From NCBI GenBank assembly GCA_944393215.1, contig CALXZL010000006.1:1-64000 (forward strand): a stretch of 64,000 nt of DNA. Reading direction: 5' to 3'. Within the stretch, counting starts at the first letter, position 1; each line of letters starts with the position of its first letter. The notes under the pieces are model-generated. The model saw only the letters and a program-made list of their open reading frames with translations, was not told where the DNA came from and ran no database searches. Shown here piece by piece: positions 32,842-41,215 of the stretch. Position numbers and translations under genes: made by a program. This stretch comes from an uncultured Alphaproteobacteria bacterium. Its GTDB lineage: Bacteria > Pseudomonadota > Alphaproteobacteria > RF32 > CAG-239.

Positions 32842-33273
32842 ATGACAGAAAAGATATATATAAGTTGGGAAGAATTTCATCAAGATACCAAAGATTTATG
32901 CCAAAAGATAAAAGCAACGGGAAAATATAATAAAATCATCGCCGTCAGTCGCGGCGGATTAATTCCGGCAGGCATCATCGCTTATGAGTTGGATATCAGA
33001 AATAATGAAGCCATAAATTTTTCCAGTTATGATAATGATGAGCAACGAAAAACTCAAGATATAGAATTTGCGGCGGAAGTAGGAAATGTTGATGAAAACA
33101 CGCTGATAATTGACGATTTGGCGGATTCGGGGCAAACCTTCCAAATCCTGCGGCAACATTATCCGCAAGCTCGCTTCGTTACGGTATATGCCAAAGAACC
33201 AGGCGCTAAGCAAGTAGATATCTACGCTAAAGATATACCTAATAAATGGATAGTATTTCCCTGGGATATTTAA
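32842..33273 (+). CDS. gpt: Xanthine-guanine phosphoribosyltransferase
   Basis: A 143-residue type I phosphoribosyltransferase closely resembling E. coli Gpt, which salvages guanine and xanthine to GMP and XMP. Aligned signatures: YISWEEFHQDTKDLCQKIKA, KIIAVSRGGLIPAGIIAYEL, INFSSYDND, the PRPP loop LIIDDLADSGQT near residue 92, FVTVYAKEPGAKQVDIY, and the end KWIVFPWDI. It follows the TlpA-like gene and is terminated by a convergent hairpin. Confidence 0.94.
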   Translation: MTEKIYISWEEFHQDTKDLCQKIKATGKYNKIIAVSRGGLIPAGIIAYELDIRNNEAINFSSYDNDEQRKTQDIEFAAEVGNVDENTLIIDDLADSGQTFQILRQHYPQARFVTVYAKEPGAKQVDIYAKDIPNKWIVFPWDI

Positions 33274-33279
33274 AAATAA

Positions 33280-33306
33280 AAAACAGCTTTTTTAAGAAGC
33301 TGTTTT
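33280..33306. terminator. Bidirectional terminator
   Basis: AAAACAGCTT and AAGCTGTTTT flank a 7-nt loop, between gpt and the convergent pilus ATPase gene. Confidence 0.88.
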
Positions 33307-33315
33307 TTATAAAGG

Positions 33316-34281
33316 TTAAGATAAATCGGGAAATAAGCTCATGCCTTTGCGCATACGCGTCATTTGCGTTTCAATGGATGTTGCCAAATTAAGATTTCCG
33401 GTCTTAATAATGCCTCGAACCTGATCACCTTTGGTGGTATCAGGATTAGCAAACAAGTAGTTAATCAAGGGACGTTTTTCTTCCACGCCAACCAAAGTTT
33501 GATGCAAAACACCAAGTATACCGCGAGAAAAGAGGTCATAAGCCAAATCTTCACTCATAGAGGTTGAAGAAGCATATTTCACAACAGAATTGATGGCATC
33601 TGTAATATTATTAGCATGAATACTTGAAAGAACCAAATGTCCGGAAGTAGCGGCACGCAAAACTTGGCTTGCGGTTTCGGGGGTTCTGATTTCTCCCACA
33701 AGAATAAATCTTGGTTTAGAACGAAGAGCCGATTTTAAAGAATCTCCCCAATTATCATTAAAAGGCTGCGTTTGTTTACACAAACCCAAACCACCCTTCA
33801 TCGATTTATAAATTCCGTCAAGAGGCATTTCGGAAGGATCTTCAATCGTATAAGCAAATCCGCCTTCCATAGTCAAATATTCTTTAAGCAAAGCGGAAAT
33901 AGCCGTTGTTTTACCGGCGCCGGTCGGACCGGACCAAAGAATTAAGCCACAGGCATTGCTAAGGGAAAGAAGATGTCTGGTCAGCTCCCGTGGAAAATTG
34001 AGTGCGGCAATCGGCGGAACTTTTTCAGGCATTTTTCTGCAACAATATTGCACTCCGTAAATGGTAACGGAACGCTCAATACGATAAAAAATATTTTCAT
34101 AAAGAACGGAATAGCTCGGATTATCTCCATCCCAAGTTTCTTCTAACAGGGTATAAAACACATCCATATCTTCAGGCTTAATAATAGCCAATCCGTTTTC
34201 GGTTCGCCCATCAGGCACAAAAAAAGTTTTTTCGGGGGTAATATAAAGATCGGAAAAGCGAATAGTATTGAGTTTAACCAT
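33316..34281 (-). CDS. PilT/DotB-like secretion ATPase of the pilus locus
   Basis: A 321-residue hexameric ATPase of the PilT/VirB11/DotB superfamily. Walker A is LWSGPTGAGKTTAISALL near residues 115-132; the Asp box is TIEDPSEMP; Walker B is PRFILVGEIRTPETAS; the His box is HLVLSSIHANNIT. It is the second ATPase of the pilus cluster and could power pilus retraction like PilT, or a secretion step like DotB/TraJ. It lies beyond the terminator of the prepilin gene, so it is probably expressed separately or by readthrough. R64-type loci usually encode a different protein called PilT (a transglycosylase), so no gene symbol is given. Confidence 0.85.
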   Translation of the reverse strand: MVKLNTIRFSDLYITPEKTFFVPDGRTENGLAIIKPEDMDVFYTLLEETWDGDNPSYSVLYENIFYRIERSVTIYGVQYCCRKMPEKVPPIAALNFPRELTRHLLSLSNACGLILWSGPTGAGKTTAISALLKEYLTMEGGFAYTIEDPSEMPLDGIYKSMKGGLGLCKQTQPFNDNWGDSLKSALRSKPRFILVGEIRTPETASQVLRAATSGHLVLSSIHANNITDAINSVVKYASSTSMSEDLAYDLFSRGILGVLHQTLVGVEEKRPLINYLFANPDTTKGDQVRGIIKTGNLNLATSIETQMTRMRKGMSLFPDLS

Positions 34282-34370
34282 TATAAAATTTCCAAATAAA
34301 AAAGTAAATCTATGGAATCAATCATAAAAAAATTCGGTAAAAAAAGAGTAAATCATAAAAAAATGCCAAC

Positions 34371-34403
34371 AAAAAAGCTCTGATTTTATCATCAGAGCTT
34401 TTT
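34371..34403 (-). terminator. Terminator after the prepilin gene
   Basis: GCTCTGA (34377-34383) pairs with TCAGAGC (34392-34398), extended by A-run and T-run. It ends the minus-strand pilus transcript after the prepilin gene and before the PilT-like ATPase gene. Confidence 0.9.
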
Positions 34404-34418
34404 GACAAACTTAGGAAA

Positions 34419-34970
34419 TTAATAGTATTCCCAAGTAATGGAGTTAGCCGAATCCGTTTGATCACAATCTTTAACGGCAACAGTAGCTCTGATAGGTAAG
34501 TCAGACTGATCATAATCGGAATCATTAATAAGCATGCTGACCAAACCTTCAGTACCCCAGTCAGAAGAAGCCAAACTGGTGCAAGTTTCACGTCCCAGAC
34601 CGGCAAAAGTGATTGTAAAATGCTGAGCATTGTTTGTAGCTTCGGAAATGGTAACGGCACCGGAAAAAGCATTAACAATCTTGCCATCAGTTGCCGCCAA
34701 ACCGCTCGGCAACATATCTGCCGGAACAATATTTAACATAACGGCGGTAGAATTGCTCAATTCCTTATAGCTTGATGAACCGGAAAAAGCCGTACGAATA
34801 TTAATCAACAACATAGATAATTGATCTTGAGCTTTAGTCAATTTATATTTAGCCATAGCTTTTGAATATCCGGAAATACCACCAACGGACAAAACGCCGA
34901 TAATTGCAAGCACGCCAAGCATTTCTACCATTGAACGACCGGATTGTTCTATTTTATTTAATATTTTCAT
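34419..34970 (-). CDS. pilS: Type IVb prepilin (PilS-like)
   Basis: A 183-residue prepilin, the likely major pilus subunit. A short leader, MKILNKIEQSG, ends at a prepilin peptidase site, SG|RSMVEMLGVLAIIGVL, with the critical Glu at mature +5 and a long hydrophobic helix. The C-terminal domain contains a Cys pair (RETCTSL and VKDCDQT) consistent with the D-region disulfide of type IVb pilins. ATG 34970 has GGAGGGA just upstream; a GTG at 34982 is within this site and is rejected. No prepilin peptidase gene (pilU/pilD) is in the window. Confidence 0.9.
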   Translation of the reverse strand: MKILNKIEQSGRSMVEMLGVLAIIGVLSVGGISGYSKAMAKYKLTKAQDQLSMLLINIRTAFSGSSSYKELSNSTAVMLNIVPADMLPSGLAATDGKIVNAFSGAVTISEATNNAQHFTITFAGLGRETCTSLASSDWGTEGLVSMLINDSDYDQSDLPIRATVAVKDCDQTDSANSITWEYY

Positions 34971-35063
34971 GTATCCCTCCACAAATCAGTATTTTGATCA
35001 TATAATAATTATATAAGATTAAAAAAATATAAACAAGATTGGCAATAGATATATAACTTTAGT

Positions 35064-35624
35064 CTATAAGTAGATATTCCAAAGCAAATCATTATTTTCT
35101 TTACAAGCCTTCTGCGCATTTTGTTTATTTATCGGAAGCGAATTTGCGCTTCCCCAAGAAAACAAAAGAGTTGTATCATTAATAATACTGACAGAATCAA
35201 TAGAAAGCATTGTTTTTTCAGAAAAAGGATATGTTGCCAATTCAACGCACTCATCATAATTAAGATTTTTATAAACGATGGCAAAAGTAGGGCTTCCGGG
35301 CATAACGGTATTTCCAAGCACATCAGCTCCCAACAGAACATCCTTATTCAAACTGTTTCTGATTTGTCTGCCATTTAACATGTTGGAAGGAATAATATGA
35401 TTTATAATGGAAGAATAAGTGTTTAATCCCCAAGCGTTAGGTTTATTTTTATAAAAATTTCGCACTTGATTAATAAGTAAATTGACTTGCTCTCCGGCAA
35501 GTGTGATTTTAGAATCTGTTTTAATCAAACAAAATACGCCCCAAGCCAGAACTAAGATAGCAAGGGAAGCAAAAGCATAAACTTTATGTTTTTGCAAAGA
35601 AGAAAGTATATTTTTGATATACAT
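35064..35624 (-). CDS. Pilin-like protein with an uncleaved membrane anchor
   Basis: A 186-residue protein with an N-terminal transmembrane helix, VYAFASLAILVLAWGVFCLI (about residues 14-33), then a PilS-like globular part: LLINQVRNFYKNKP, IINHIIPSNMLNG and FAIVYKNLNYDECVELATYP, which echo the neighbouring prepilin (LLINIRTAF, NIVPADMLPSG, FTITFAGLGRETCTSLA). There is no G|xxxxE prepilin peptidase motif, so it should stay anchored and not be polymerised normally. It may cap, prime or regulate the pilus. It sits between the prepilin and PilR genes. The start at 35624 is chosen because upstream in-frame codons lie inside pilR. Confidence 0.72.
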   Translation of the reverse strand: MYIKNILSSLQKHKVYAFASLAILVLAWGVFCLIKTDSKITLAGEQVNLLINQVRNFYKNKPNAWGLNTYSSIINHIIPSNMLNGRQIRNSLNKDVLLGADVLGNTVMPGSPTFAIVYKNLNYDECVELATYPFSEKTMLSIDSVSIINDTTLLFSWGSANSLPINKQNAQKACKENNDLLWNIYL

Positions 35625-35632
35625 TTTTACGA

Positions 35633-36763
35633 CTACGCTCCCATTTGATTGGTAATTTGATCTTGCATGGCAAAAGTCCCCATAACCGCCCAAGCAATAA
35701 CACCGGCAACAGCCAAGATGGCAACCATGTTTAACAAAGATGCTTTTTGTTCAATTAAGTAGACGGATTCGTCAAGCCACTCATTGGCTAAAGATTCCAA
35801 GGCTTCTTCAAAATTATCCAATTCGGAATAAATTTTTAAGTCGGCAATAATTTCACGGTCAGGGAAATCTAATTTAGTTTTCTGCAGAGCAACCCCGAGG
35901 TTATCACCGTTATTAATAAAGACGAGCGTTTTATCAATACGTTCTTTAAGATAGCGCGTAGCGTCACGACGAAGTGCGCGCAAAGCCGTAGAGACCGGGG
36001 TTCCGCCTTTTACCAAAGCAGAAAGAGCCAATAGCCAACTGATGCCGACAAAAACCTTATATAAAGAATACGGCGGCATATTGTCAATCATGGCTCTGAT
36101 TCTGCCTGTCCAAATGCTAATGGTAGAATAAATAATAAGCATGATAACCGGCAAAGCACTAAACGCTACAAGCCAATATTCCTTAATCCACCCGGATAAA
36201 TCAACCAAGTCGCGCGCCATTCCGGTCCATCGGGTATCCGGAGCGGCATCAAGCATGGGTGGCACCATATAAACACCGATACCGTAAATAATCAAAACTG
36301 CCATCATAAACAAAAATGATGGATAAGCGATAGCGCCTATAATCGGGCGCACCATTTTGGTAGAACCTTCGGTCACGCGAATAAGGTTTATCAAAGCACC
36401 TTCCAAGTCGGAAACGTCACCGACGGAGAGCATCAAACGTTCACGGTCGGGAGCCCAGCCTTTAAGCGCATCAGAGAATGGAAGACCGTTGTTTAGGGCT
36501 CTTGCCCAGCAAGCAATGGCAATAGCCATAGGTTCGCCCGGATTTTTTCCTCCGTTACTGACACTATCATGTAACATATCCAAGGCGCTCATTAAAGAGA
36601 AGCGGTTTTTCATCAAGGATGCAATTTTACGATATATTTTTAATCTGGCATCATTAGAAAAATTACAAATCATCTTGGCATAATATTCTTCCACAACGTT
36701 CAACTGACGCATTGCTTTGTGAATAGAATTTGATGTACTTTTCTTTTCGTTTTCTTCTGCCAT
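35633..36763 (-). CDS. pilR: Type IVb pilus inner-membrane platform protein (PilR/GspF family)
   Basis: A 376-residue platform protein of the GspF/PilC family, which couples the cytoplasmic ATPase to pilin insertion. It has two GspF-type helical repeats: the first around RKIASLMKNRFSLMSALDML and VGDVSDLEGALINL, the second around LSALVKGGTPVSTALRALRR and LKIYSELDNFEEALESLANE. Hydrophobic segments are at IGAIAYPSFLFMMAVLIIYG, EYWLVAFSALPVIMLIIYST and ILAVAGVIAWAVMGTF. The order PilQ-PilR-PilS matches the R64/TCP type. It starts 16 bp after pilQ. Confidence 0.9.
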   Translation of the reverse strand: MAEENEKKSTSNSIHKAMRQLNVVEEYYAKMICNFSNDARLKIYRKIASLMKNRFSLMSALDMLHDSVSNGGKNPGEPMAIAIACWARALNNGLPFSDALKGWAPDRERLMLSVGDVSDLEGALINLIRVTEGSTKMVRPIIGAIAYPSFLFMMAVLIIYGIGVYMVPPMLDAAPDTRWTGMARDLVDLSGWIKEYWLVAFSALPVIMLIIYSTISIWTGRIRAMIDNMPPYSLYKVFVGISWLLALSALVKGGTPVSTALRALRRDATRYLKERIDKTLVFINNGDNLGVALQKTKLDFPDREIIADLKIYSELDNFEEALESLANEWLDESVYLIEQKASLLNMVAILAVAGVIAWAVMGTFAMQDQITNQMGA

Positions 36764-36778
36764 ATTAACCTCTCAATC

Positions 36779-38461
36779 TTAATATGCCGGACGCTGATCC
36801 AGTAATCCGCACCAACGTTCCACTTCTTCCAAATCAATATACCCTTTAACCATACGTTCGATAGCGGCATCCTTCATGGTTCTACCGCCCAAGTCACTGG
36901 TCCAATAGTCAATAGCTTTACGCGTTTCTCCTTTGATAATGAGTTCCAAAAAAGTAGCATCCGGCAAAATAATTTCTTGAATACTCATTCGACCTTTAAT
37001 TCCGGTACCGTCACAAAATTTGCATCCGGGACCGCGAATATAAGTATTTTCAATTCCAAAGTCTCCGAGAGCCACTTTTAATCGTTGTACGGAGGGAAGA
37101 TTTAATTGATCTTTAACGGAAATGCGGCAATGCGGACAAAGTTTTCGGAATAAGCGTTGTCCGATAAGCCCTTTAACCAATTCCGGATCTCCGAGTTTAA
37201 AAGTTTCAACGCCCATATCACGCAATCTGGGAATAATTGCCGGAGCCGAGTTTGCGTGCAAAGTTGTCCACATTCCGTGTCCGGATAAGGCGCCCTTAAA
37301 TGTAAGCTGTGCGGCAGAGAGAGAACGAATCTCACCAACCATCATCACATCCGGGTCAGAACGTAATGCAGCAGACAAAGCCTTAGTAAATTGTTCATCT
37401 TTTTCTTCTTCGGTATTAGCGTTTGTCACCGGCATTTGTCGAGCTCCGGGAATAGGATATTCCGGAGGATCTTCCACGGTAATGAGGTTAATTTCATAAT
37501 TTTTCTCTTGCAAAAGTTTAATCATGTTTCTTTGCAAGGTCGTACTTTTACCACTACCCGTCGGTCCGGATACAATGTTAACTCCGGTTGGAACGGAACG
37601 AAGCCTGAAAAACAAATTTTCTTCATATTCGGTCAAGCCCAAAGAAGCCAAATCGCCGGAACCATTAGGATTATCATCGGCGTATAACAAGCGCATAACC
37701 AAATATTGAGAACCGAAAGCAATCGGGTTAAATTGCAAACGAATAGCCAACACATTGTGCGGAAGCATTAATTTACCTTTAGAACCGCGCAAAGGCGTAG
37801 AACCAAGCTTTTGGGCACCTTGGAATTCGTTTTGAGCATAGTTTGAATCGGAAATATCTGCAGAGGCAAAAGCAGCACGAACAAAAGATTCGCCCCAATC
37901 TTTATTATATTCCATTTCAATAGACATCATACCGTTAATACGGAACATGATCTGAGTGCTGTCGGCAACCACAACGTGAATATCCGACACCTTTTTTTCT
38001 GCGGCGCGTGTAATAACATTGACAAAGTCTTTTTGCATTTGCAAAGAAGCTAAGTCTTCGTCACCTTCAATATCCACAGCATTACGTTCGGCATAATTAT
38101 AAATAGCATTTAATTCATTTTGGCTAACATAAACAGGCTTGGCAATCATAAGTTTTTTCTTACGAGCCAGCACTTCAAAACTTAAAACGCGTCCATCAAA
38201 TTTATGATTTTCGGAAACAAGAAAGCTTCCGTCAGAAAACAAAGCTAAAAGTCTTCTGGTATCATCATTAATACTAAGACTTCCGCCGGGGATGGTAAGA
38301 AGTTTTCTTCCGTTTTTAAAATATAATTCCAGTTGTCCCAGAGAACCGGTAATTTCTTCCGTCTTAGCCGTTTCATCTGTAGCGGAATCTGTCTTAGAGT
38401 TTTCTTGTTCGGAAGAAGTTGCCTCTACACGTTCTTCATCATTTTCCATATCGGGCGCCAT
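36779..38461 (-). CDS. pilQ: Type IVb pilus assembly ATPase (PilQ/PilB family)
   Basis: A 560-residue extension ATPase. The C-terminal engine has Walker A VSGPTGSGKSTTLQRNM near residues 297-312, the Asp box TVEDPPEYPIPGARQ, Walker B DVMMVGEIRS, and the His box GMWTTLHANSA. A four-Cys zinc site, CPHC then CKFCDGTGIKGR, is typical of GspE/PilB. The N-terminal 45 residues are acidic and disordered. ATG 38461 is chosen with AGGGTGG upstream, 10 bp after the pilP stop. Confidence 0.93.
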   Translation of the reverse strand: MAPDMENDEERVEATSSEQENSKTDSATDETAKTEEITGSLGQLELYFKNGRKLLTIPGGSLSINDDTRRLLALFSDGSFLVSENHKFDGRVLSFEVLARKKKLMIAKPVYVSQNELNAIYNYAERNAVDIEGDEDLASLQMQKDFVNVITRAAEKKVSDIHVVVADSTQIMFRINGMMSIEMEYNKDWGESFVRAAFASADISDSNYAQNEFQGAQKLGSTPLRGSKGKLMLPHNVLAIRLQFNPIAFGSQYLVMRLLYADDNPNGSGDLASLGLTEYEENLFFRLRSVPTGVNIVSGPTGSGKSTTLQRNMIKLLQEKNYEINLITVEDPPEYPIPGARQMPVTNANTEEEKDEQFTKALSAALRSDPDVMMVGEIRSLSAAQLTFKGALSGHGMWTTLHANSAPAIIPRLRDMGVETFKLGDPELVKGLIGQRLFRKLCPHCRISVKDQLNLPSVQRLKVALGDFGIENTYIRGPGCKFCDGTGIKGRMSIQEIILPDATFLELIIKGETRKAIDYWTSDLGGRTMKDAAIERMVKGYIDLEEVERWCGLLDQRPAY

Positions 38462-38471
38462 GAATACCACC

Positions 38472-39935
38472 CTAACGAATTGTCATTTCCGAAGCCACAC
38501 TAGGTATTCCGGTAGTCATAACGGCAGGAGCAACAGCCTTTTTCTCTTCTTCCGGAGATGAAACTTTAATCTTCAGTTCTTCATTTTGCTCGGGCTCTTT
38601 ATCCAATACGCCGCCGGCTGAAAAGTATAAATAACTTTTAACGCCTTCTTTGTCGGCACGCACATAAGTAGATGAAATTTCATCAATAATATGTCCGCTT
38701 TGTAAAGCAGTGCCAACCTTAACCATAAAAGGAATACCGCTTTCATTAATTAATTTTGCAGCGATTTTGTTCCCTTGCCCTCTGATTTCCATAACAGCAT
38801 ACAGATCACTAAGCTTTGCATTTTTTTCTTCAGCATCTTCTGCAGCATTGGAATTTTCTGCAAAAGGATTTTTCCGATCATTTGCTTCCAAACGGGCATT
38901 AAGGATAGAAATTTGTGTTTGCAAATCAGAAACGGTTTTAGCATAACTGTCACGAACACGAATAGCATCACTGGTAACTTGATCGGCAATTTTGGTTAAT
39001 TGCAAAAAACGACCTTTGAAATCATTGATTAAAGCTTCTCTTTCTTCTTTTAATTTTGCAATTTCTTGAAACATCTCTTCACGAGCAGTAATCATATCTT
39101 GAGATTGCTCCAACATTTTATTTTTATAGTTTTTCAAAATTTTTTCTTGCCGTTCTTGTTCATATGCAATTTCCAAATTTTTTAATTTTTGCTGTTCTTG
39201 CAAAAGCTTACGCTTTTCTTCATTTTCCCAAGCCTGAGCTTTGCGTTTTTTCTCTTCTTGGCGAGCTTTTTCTTCTTCTTTAGCCTTTTCTTGAACAGCT
39301 TTCAGCGATTCAATATCGCTTTTAACCCTCTCTTTTTTGAGCTCCAAATTCAAGATTGCTGTTTGCTTTTCCAAATCTGACATCTGGTTGAAAATAGAAT
39401 CATCAACATCAGAAACAAGCTGCATATCAATACCTTGAGGCGATTTCAACACTGTGGCAGGAGAAGGTTGAGATGTCGCGGATTGTACTTTATTATCCTT
39501 TTTGTCATTTAAAGCCTGAGCCGAAGCCTCTGGAGCTTTTTCGTCTTTTTTAGAATTTTTATTTCCGAGCAATTCAGCGGCAGATTTAACATTTCCTTTA
39601 GCTGCAGATTTTCTTGCCGCCAACAATTCTTTGGCAGATTTAACTCCGGAACTGGGTTTAGCTTGGGGTTGTTGTGCTTTTTTGTTCTTTTTTCCTAATA
39701 TTTCGGCAGCAGATTTCACACCGGTAGTAGATTTTGCCGGAGTAATTACTTTTACATCAGCACTATCATCTCCGAACAATGAAATTTCATCAGGAATTTC
39801 ATTTGCATTATCATCAGCCTTAGCGCTGTCGCTTAAACTGACAACACCTTGAGCAGAGCACACATGAACAAAGCCTAAACTCAAAATCAAAGCCAAGGCT
39901 GACGTGCCCAATATTTTTTTCATATTATAATGCAT
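38472..39935 (-). CDS. pilP: PilP-like pilus protein with long repeat and coiled-coil extension
   Basis: A 487-residue exported protein. The signal peptide is KKILGTSALALILSLGFVHV, ending CSA|QG. Residues about 70-130 contain three copies of a G/N-VKSAxELL motif (GVKSAAEILGKKNK, GVKSAKELLAARK, NVKSAAELLGNKNS). Residues about 190-330 form a charged coiled coil (KEEEKARQEEKKRKAQAWEN and on). The last 150 residues match PilP: VMEIRGQGNKIAAKLINESG and PFMVKVGTALQSGHIIDEIS. PilP of R64 type is only about 150 residues, so 300 residues are added. GAGGGAG 5 bp before ATG 39935 supports that start, overlapping pilO by 11 bp. Confidence 0.82.
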   Translation of the reverse strand: MHYNMKKILGTSALALILSLGFVHVCSAQGVVSLSDSAKADDNANEIPDEISLFGDDSADVKVITPAKSTTGVKSAAEILGKKNKKAQQPQAKPSSGVKSAKELLAARKSAAKGNVKSAAELLGNKNSKKDEKAPEASAQALNDKKDNKVQSATSQPSPATVLKSPQGIDMQLVSDVDDSIFNQMSDLEKQTAILNLELKKERVKSDIESLKAVQEKAKEEEKARQEEKKRKAQAWENEEKRKLLQEQQKLKNLEIAYEQERQEKILKNYKNKMLEQSQDMITAREEMFQEIAKLKEEREALINDFKGRFLQLTKIADQVTSDAIRVRDSYAKTVSDLQTQISILNARLEANDRKNPFAENSNAAEDAEEKNAKLSDLYAVMEIRGQGNKIAAKLINESGIPFMVKVGTALQSGHIIDEISSTYVRADKEGVKSYLYFSAGGVLDKEPEQNEELKIKVSSPEEEKKAVAPAVMTTGIPSVASEMTIR

Positions 39936-41202
39936 AAATTGCTCCCTCATAAGTCCAATCACTACCGTTATAATTAATTACTTTAATATCAAGTCCTGAA
40001 AATTTTGTTAATAAACTGCTCCAAACCAAAGGATTATAAGTTGAAGTAAAACTAAATCCAATATATCGATAAGTATAGCGTTCATCTTCACTTATCGCTT
40101 GAGAAAACGATCCATTATTAAGAGTTATAGTCCCGCCAATACTTTGAAATAAATTATTCAAGGTTTCTCTCAATTTGGGAATGCTCAGCGTTGGAGGAGA
40201 TGAGATAACCTCTATTTTAGGATAATTGATTCCGGCAGCCACACTATTACCGTCATTAGCAAAATTAGCGTAAGAAACCTTAAATTTGGTCTTATCTAAA
40301 GCCATTTTCATCCAAGACATCCGACCAAAAGTTCTGGTCCAAGAAGTTGTTACCCCGTTTTGGGAGCAAGAAAACGTTCCGATATCCCATCCCGGAGGTA
40401 AAATGCTCTTAAATTGACGAATACCTAAAACGCAAGAAGACATAATCTGAGAAGGATTCTTTAGTTTTTCCCAAGGCTTTATTACCGGCGCACGCTCAAC
40501 TTTTTTCACAACCTTAGGCTGGACGGGAACAACAACAGGTCTTTCGACGGGAGTAAACAACAAGGCGTCAATCAAGCTGGAGAGCAACCACAATCCGACA
40601 ACGACGGAAATTCCGACGACCATCAATAACTTAGCGCCGCGTAATCCTTTAATCTTTTGGAGTTTTGCCGTTGTACCGCGTTGCAAAATATGTTCGAGCT
40701 GAATATTTTCAACATCTTCAATATTCCAACTTTCGGGAGCAATTTTCCGTCCCCAATCAGGCACTGCCAACATGGAGGTAAATTGGTTCCTGGCATCTTC
40801 CTCGTTTAAGAAAAGCATATCACCGTCAGAAAGAATAATATCATTTCTGACGCAGGTATACCACCATCCTTCAGGGACTTTAAATACGGCAATAAATGAA
40901 GAGCGGTCAGCCAAAGCCGTTGCTAAAGAAACGGCAGCGGCAACGGTACCGCCTTTATATCCTTCTTGAGAAACGCAAATACCAAACTGAGGCGCTTTTC
41001 CGGGCTTGATACAGTACAAATCGGCTCCTTCCAAAATACCTTCGGAGGCTTCGATAATCTCTGTAATAGGCTCTTCCTGATTTTGTAGAGGCTGCCAAAA
41101 CAGGCTGGTCGCATAAGTCTGACCGGAAACGGTTATATGCGTGCCCCATGTCCGAGCTACGTCATCGGCATTATTATCAGAAATATTTGTGTTATCAAGC
41201 AC
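39925..41202 (-). CDS. pilO: Type IVb pilus assembly protein PilO
   Basis: A 425-residue PilO-type protein (R64 pilus accessory, bitopic). The N-terminal cytoplasmic half has GADLYCIKPGKAPQFGICVS and SSFIAVFKVPEGWWYTCVRN, both family-typical (WYxxVRxGxI). A single transmembrane helix, AKLLMVVGISVVVGLWLLSS, sits near residue 195. The periplasmic half has LKNPSQIMSSCVLGIRQF and LPPGWDIGTFSC with a conserved Cys pair. It starts 14 bp after pilN. Confidence 0.88.
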   Translation of the reverse strand: MLDNTNISDNNADDVARTWGTHITVSGQTYATSLFWQPLQNQEEPITEIIEASEGILEGADLYCIKPGKAPQFGICVSQEGYKGGTVAAAVSLATALADRSSFIAVFKVPEGWWYTCVRNDIILSDGDMLFLNEEDARNQFTSMLAVPDWGRKIAPESWNIEDVENIQLEHILQRGTTAKLQKIKGLRGAKLLMVVGISVVVGLWLLSSLIDALLFTPVERPVVVPVQPKVVKKVERAPVIKPWEKLKNPSQIMSSCVLGIRQFKSILPPGWDIGTFSCSQNGVTTSWTRTFGRMSWMKMALDKTKFKVSYANFANDGNSVAAGINYPKIEVISSPPTLSIPKLRETLNNLFQSIGGTITLNNGSFSQAISEDERYTYRYIGFSFTSTYNPLVWSSLLTKFSGLDIKVINYNGSDWTYEGAIYAL

Positions 41203-41215
41203 TGTTTTTTACCTT

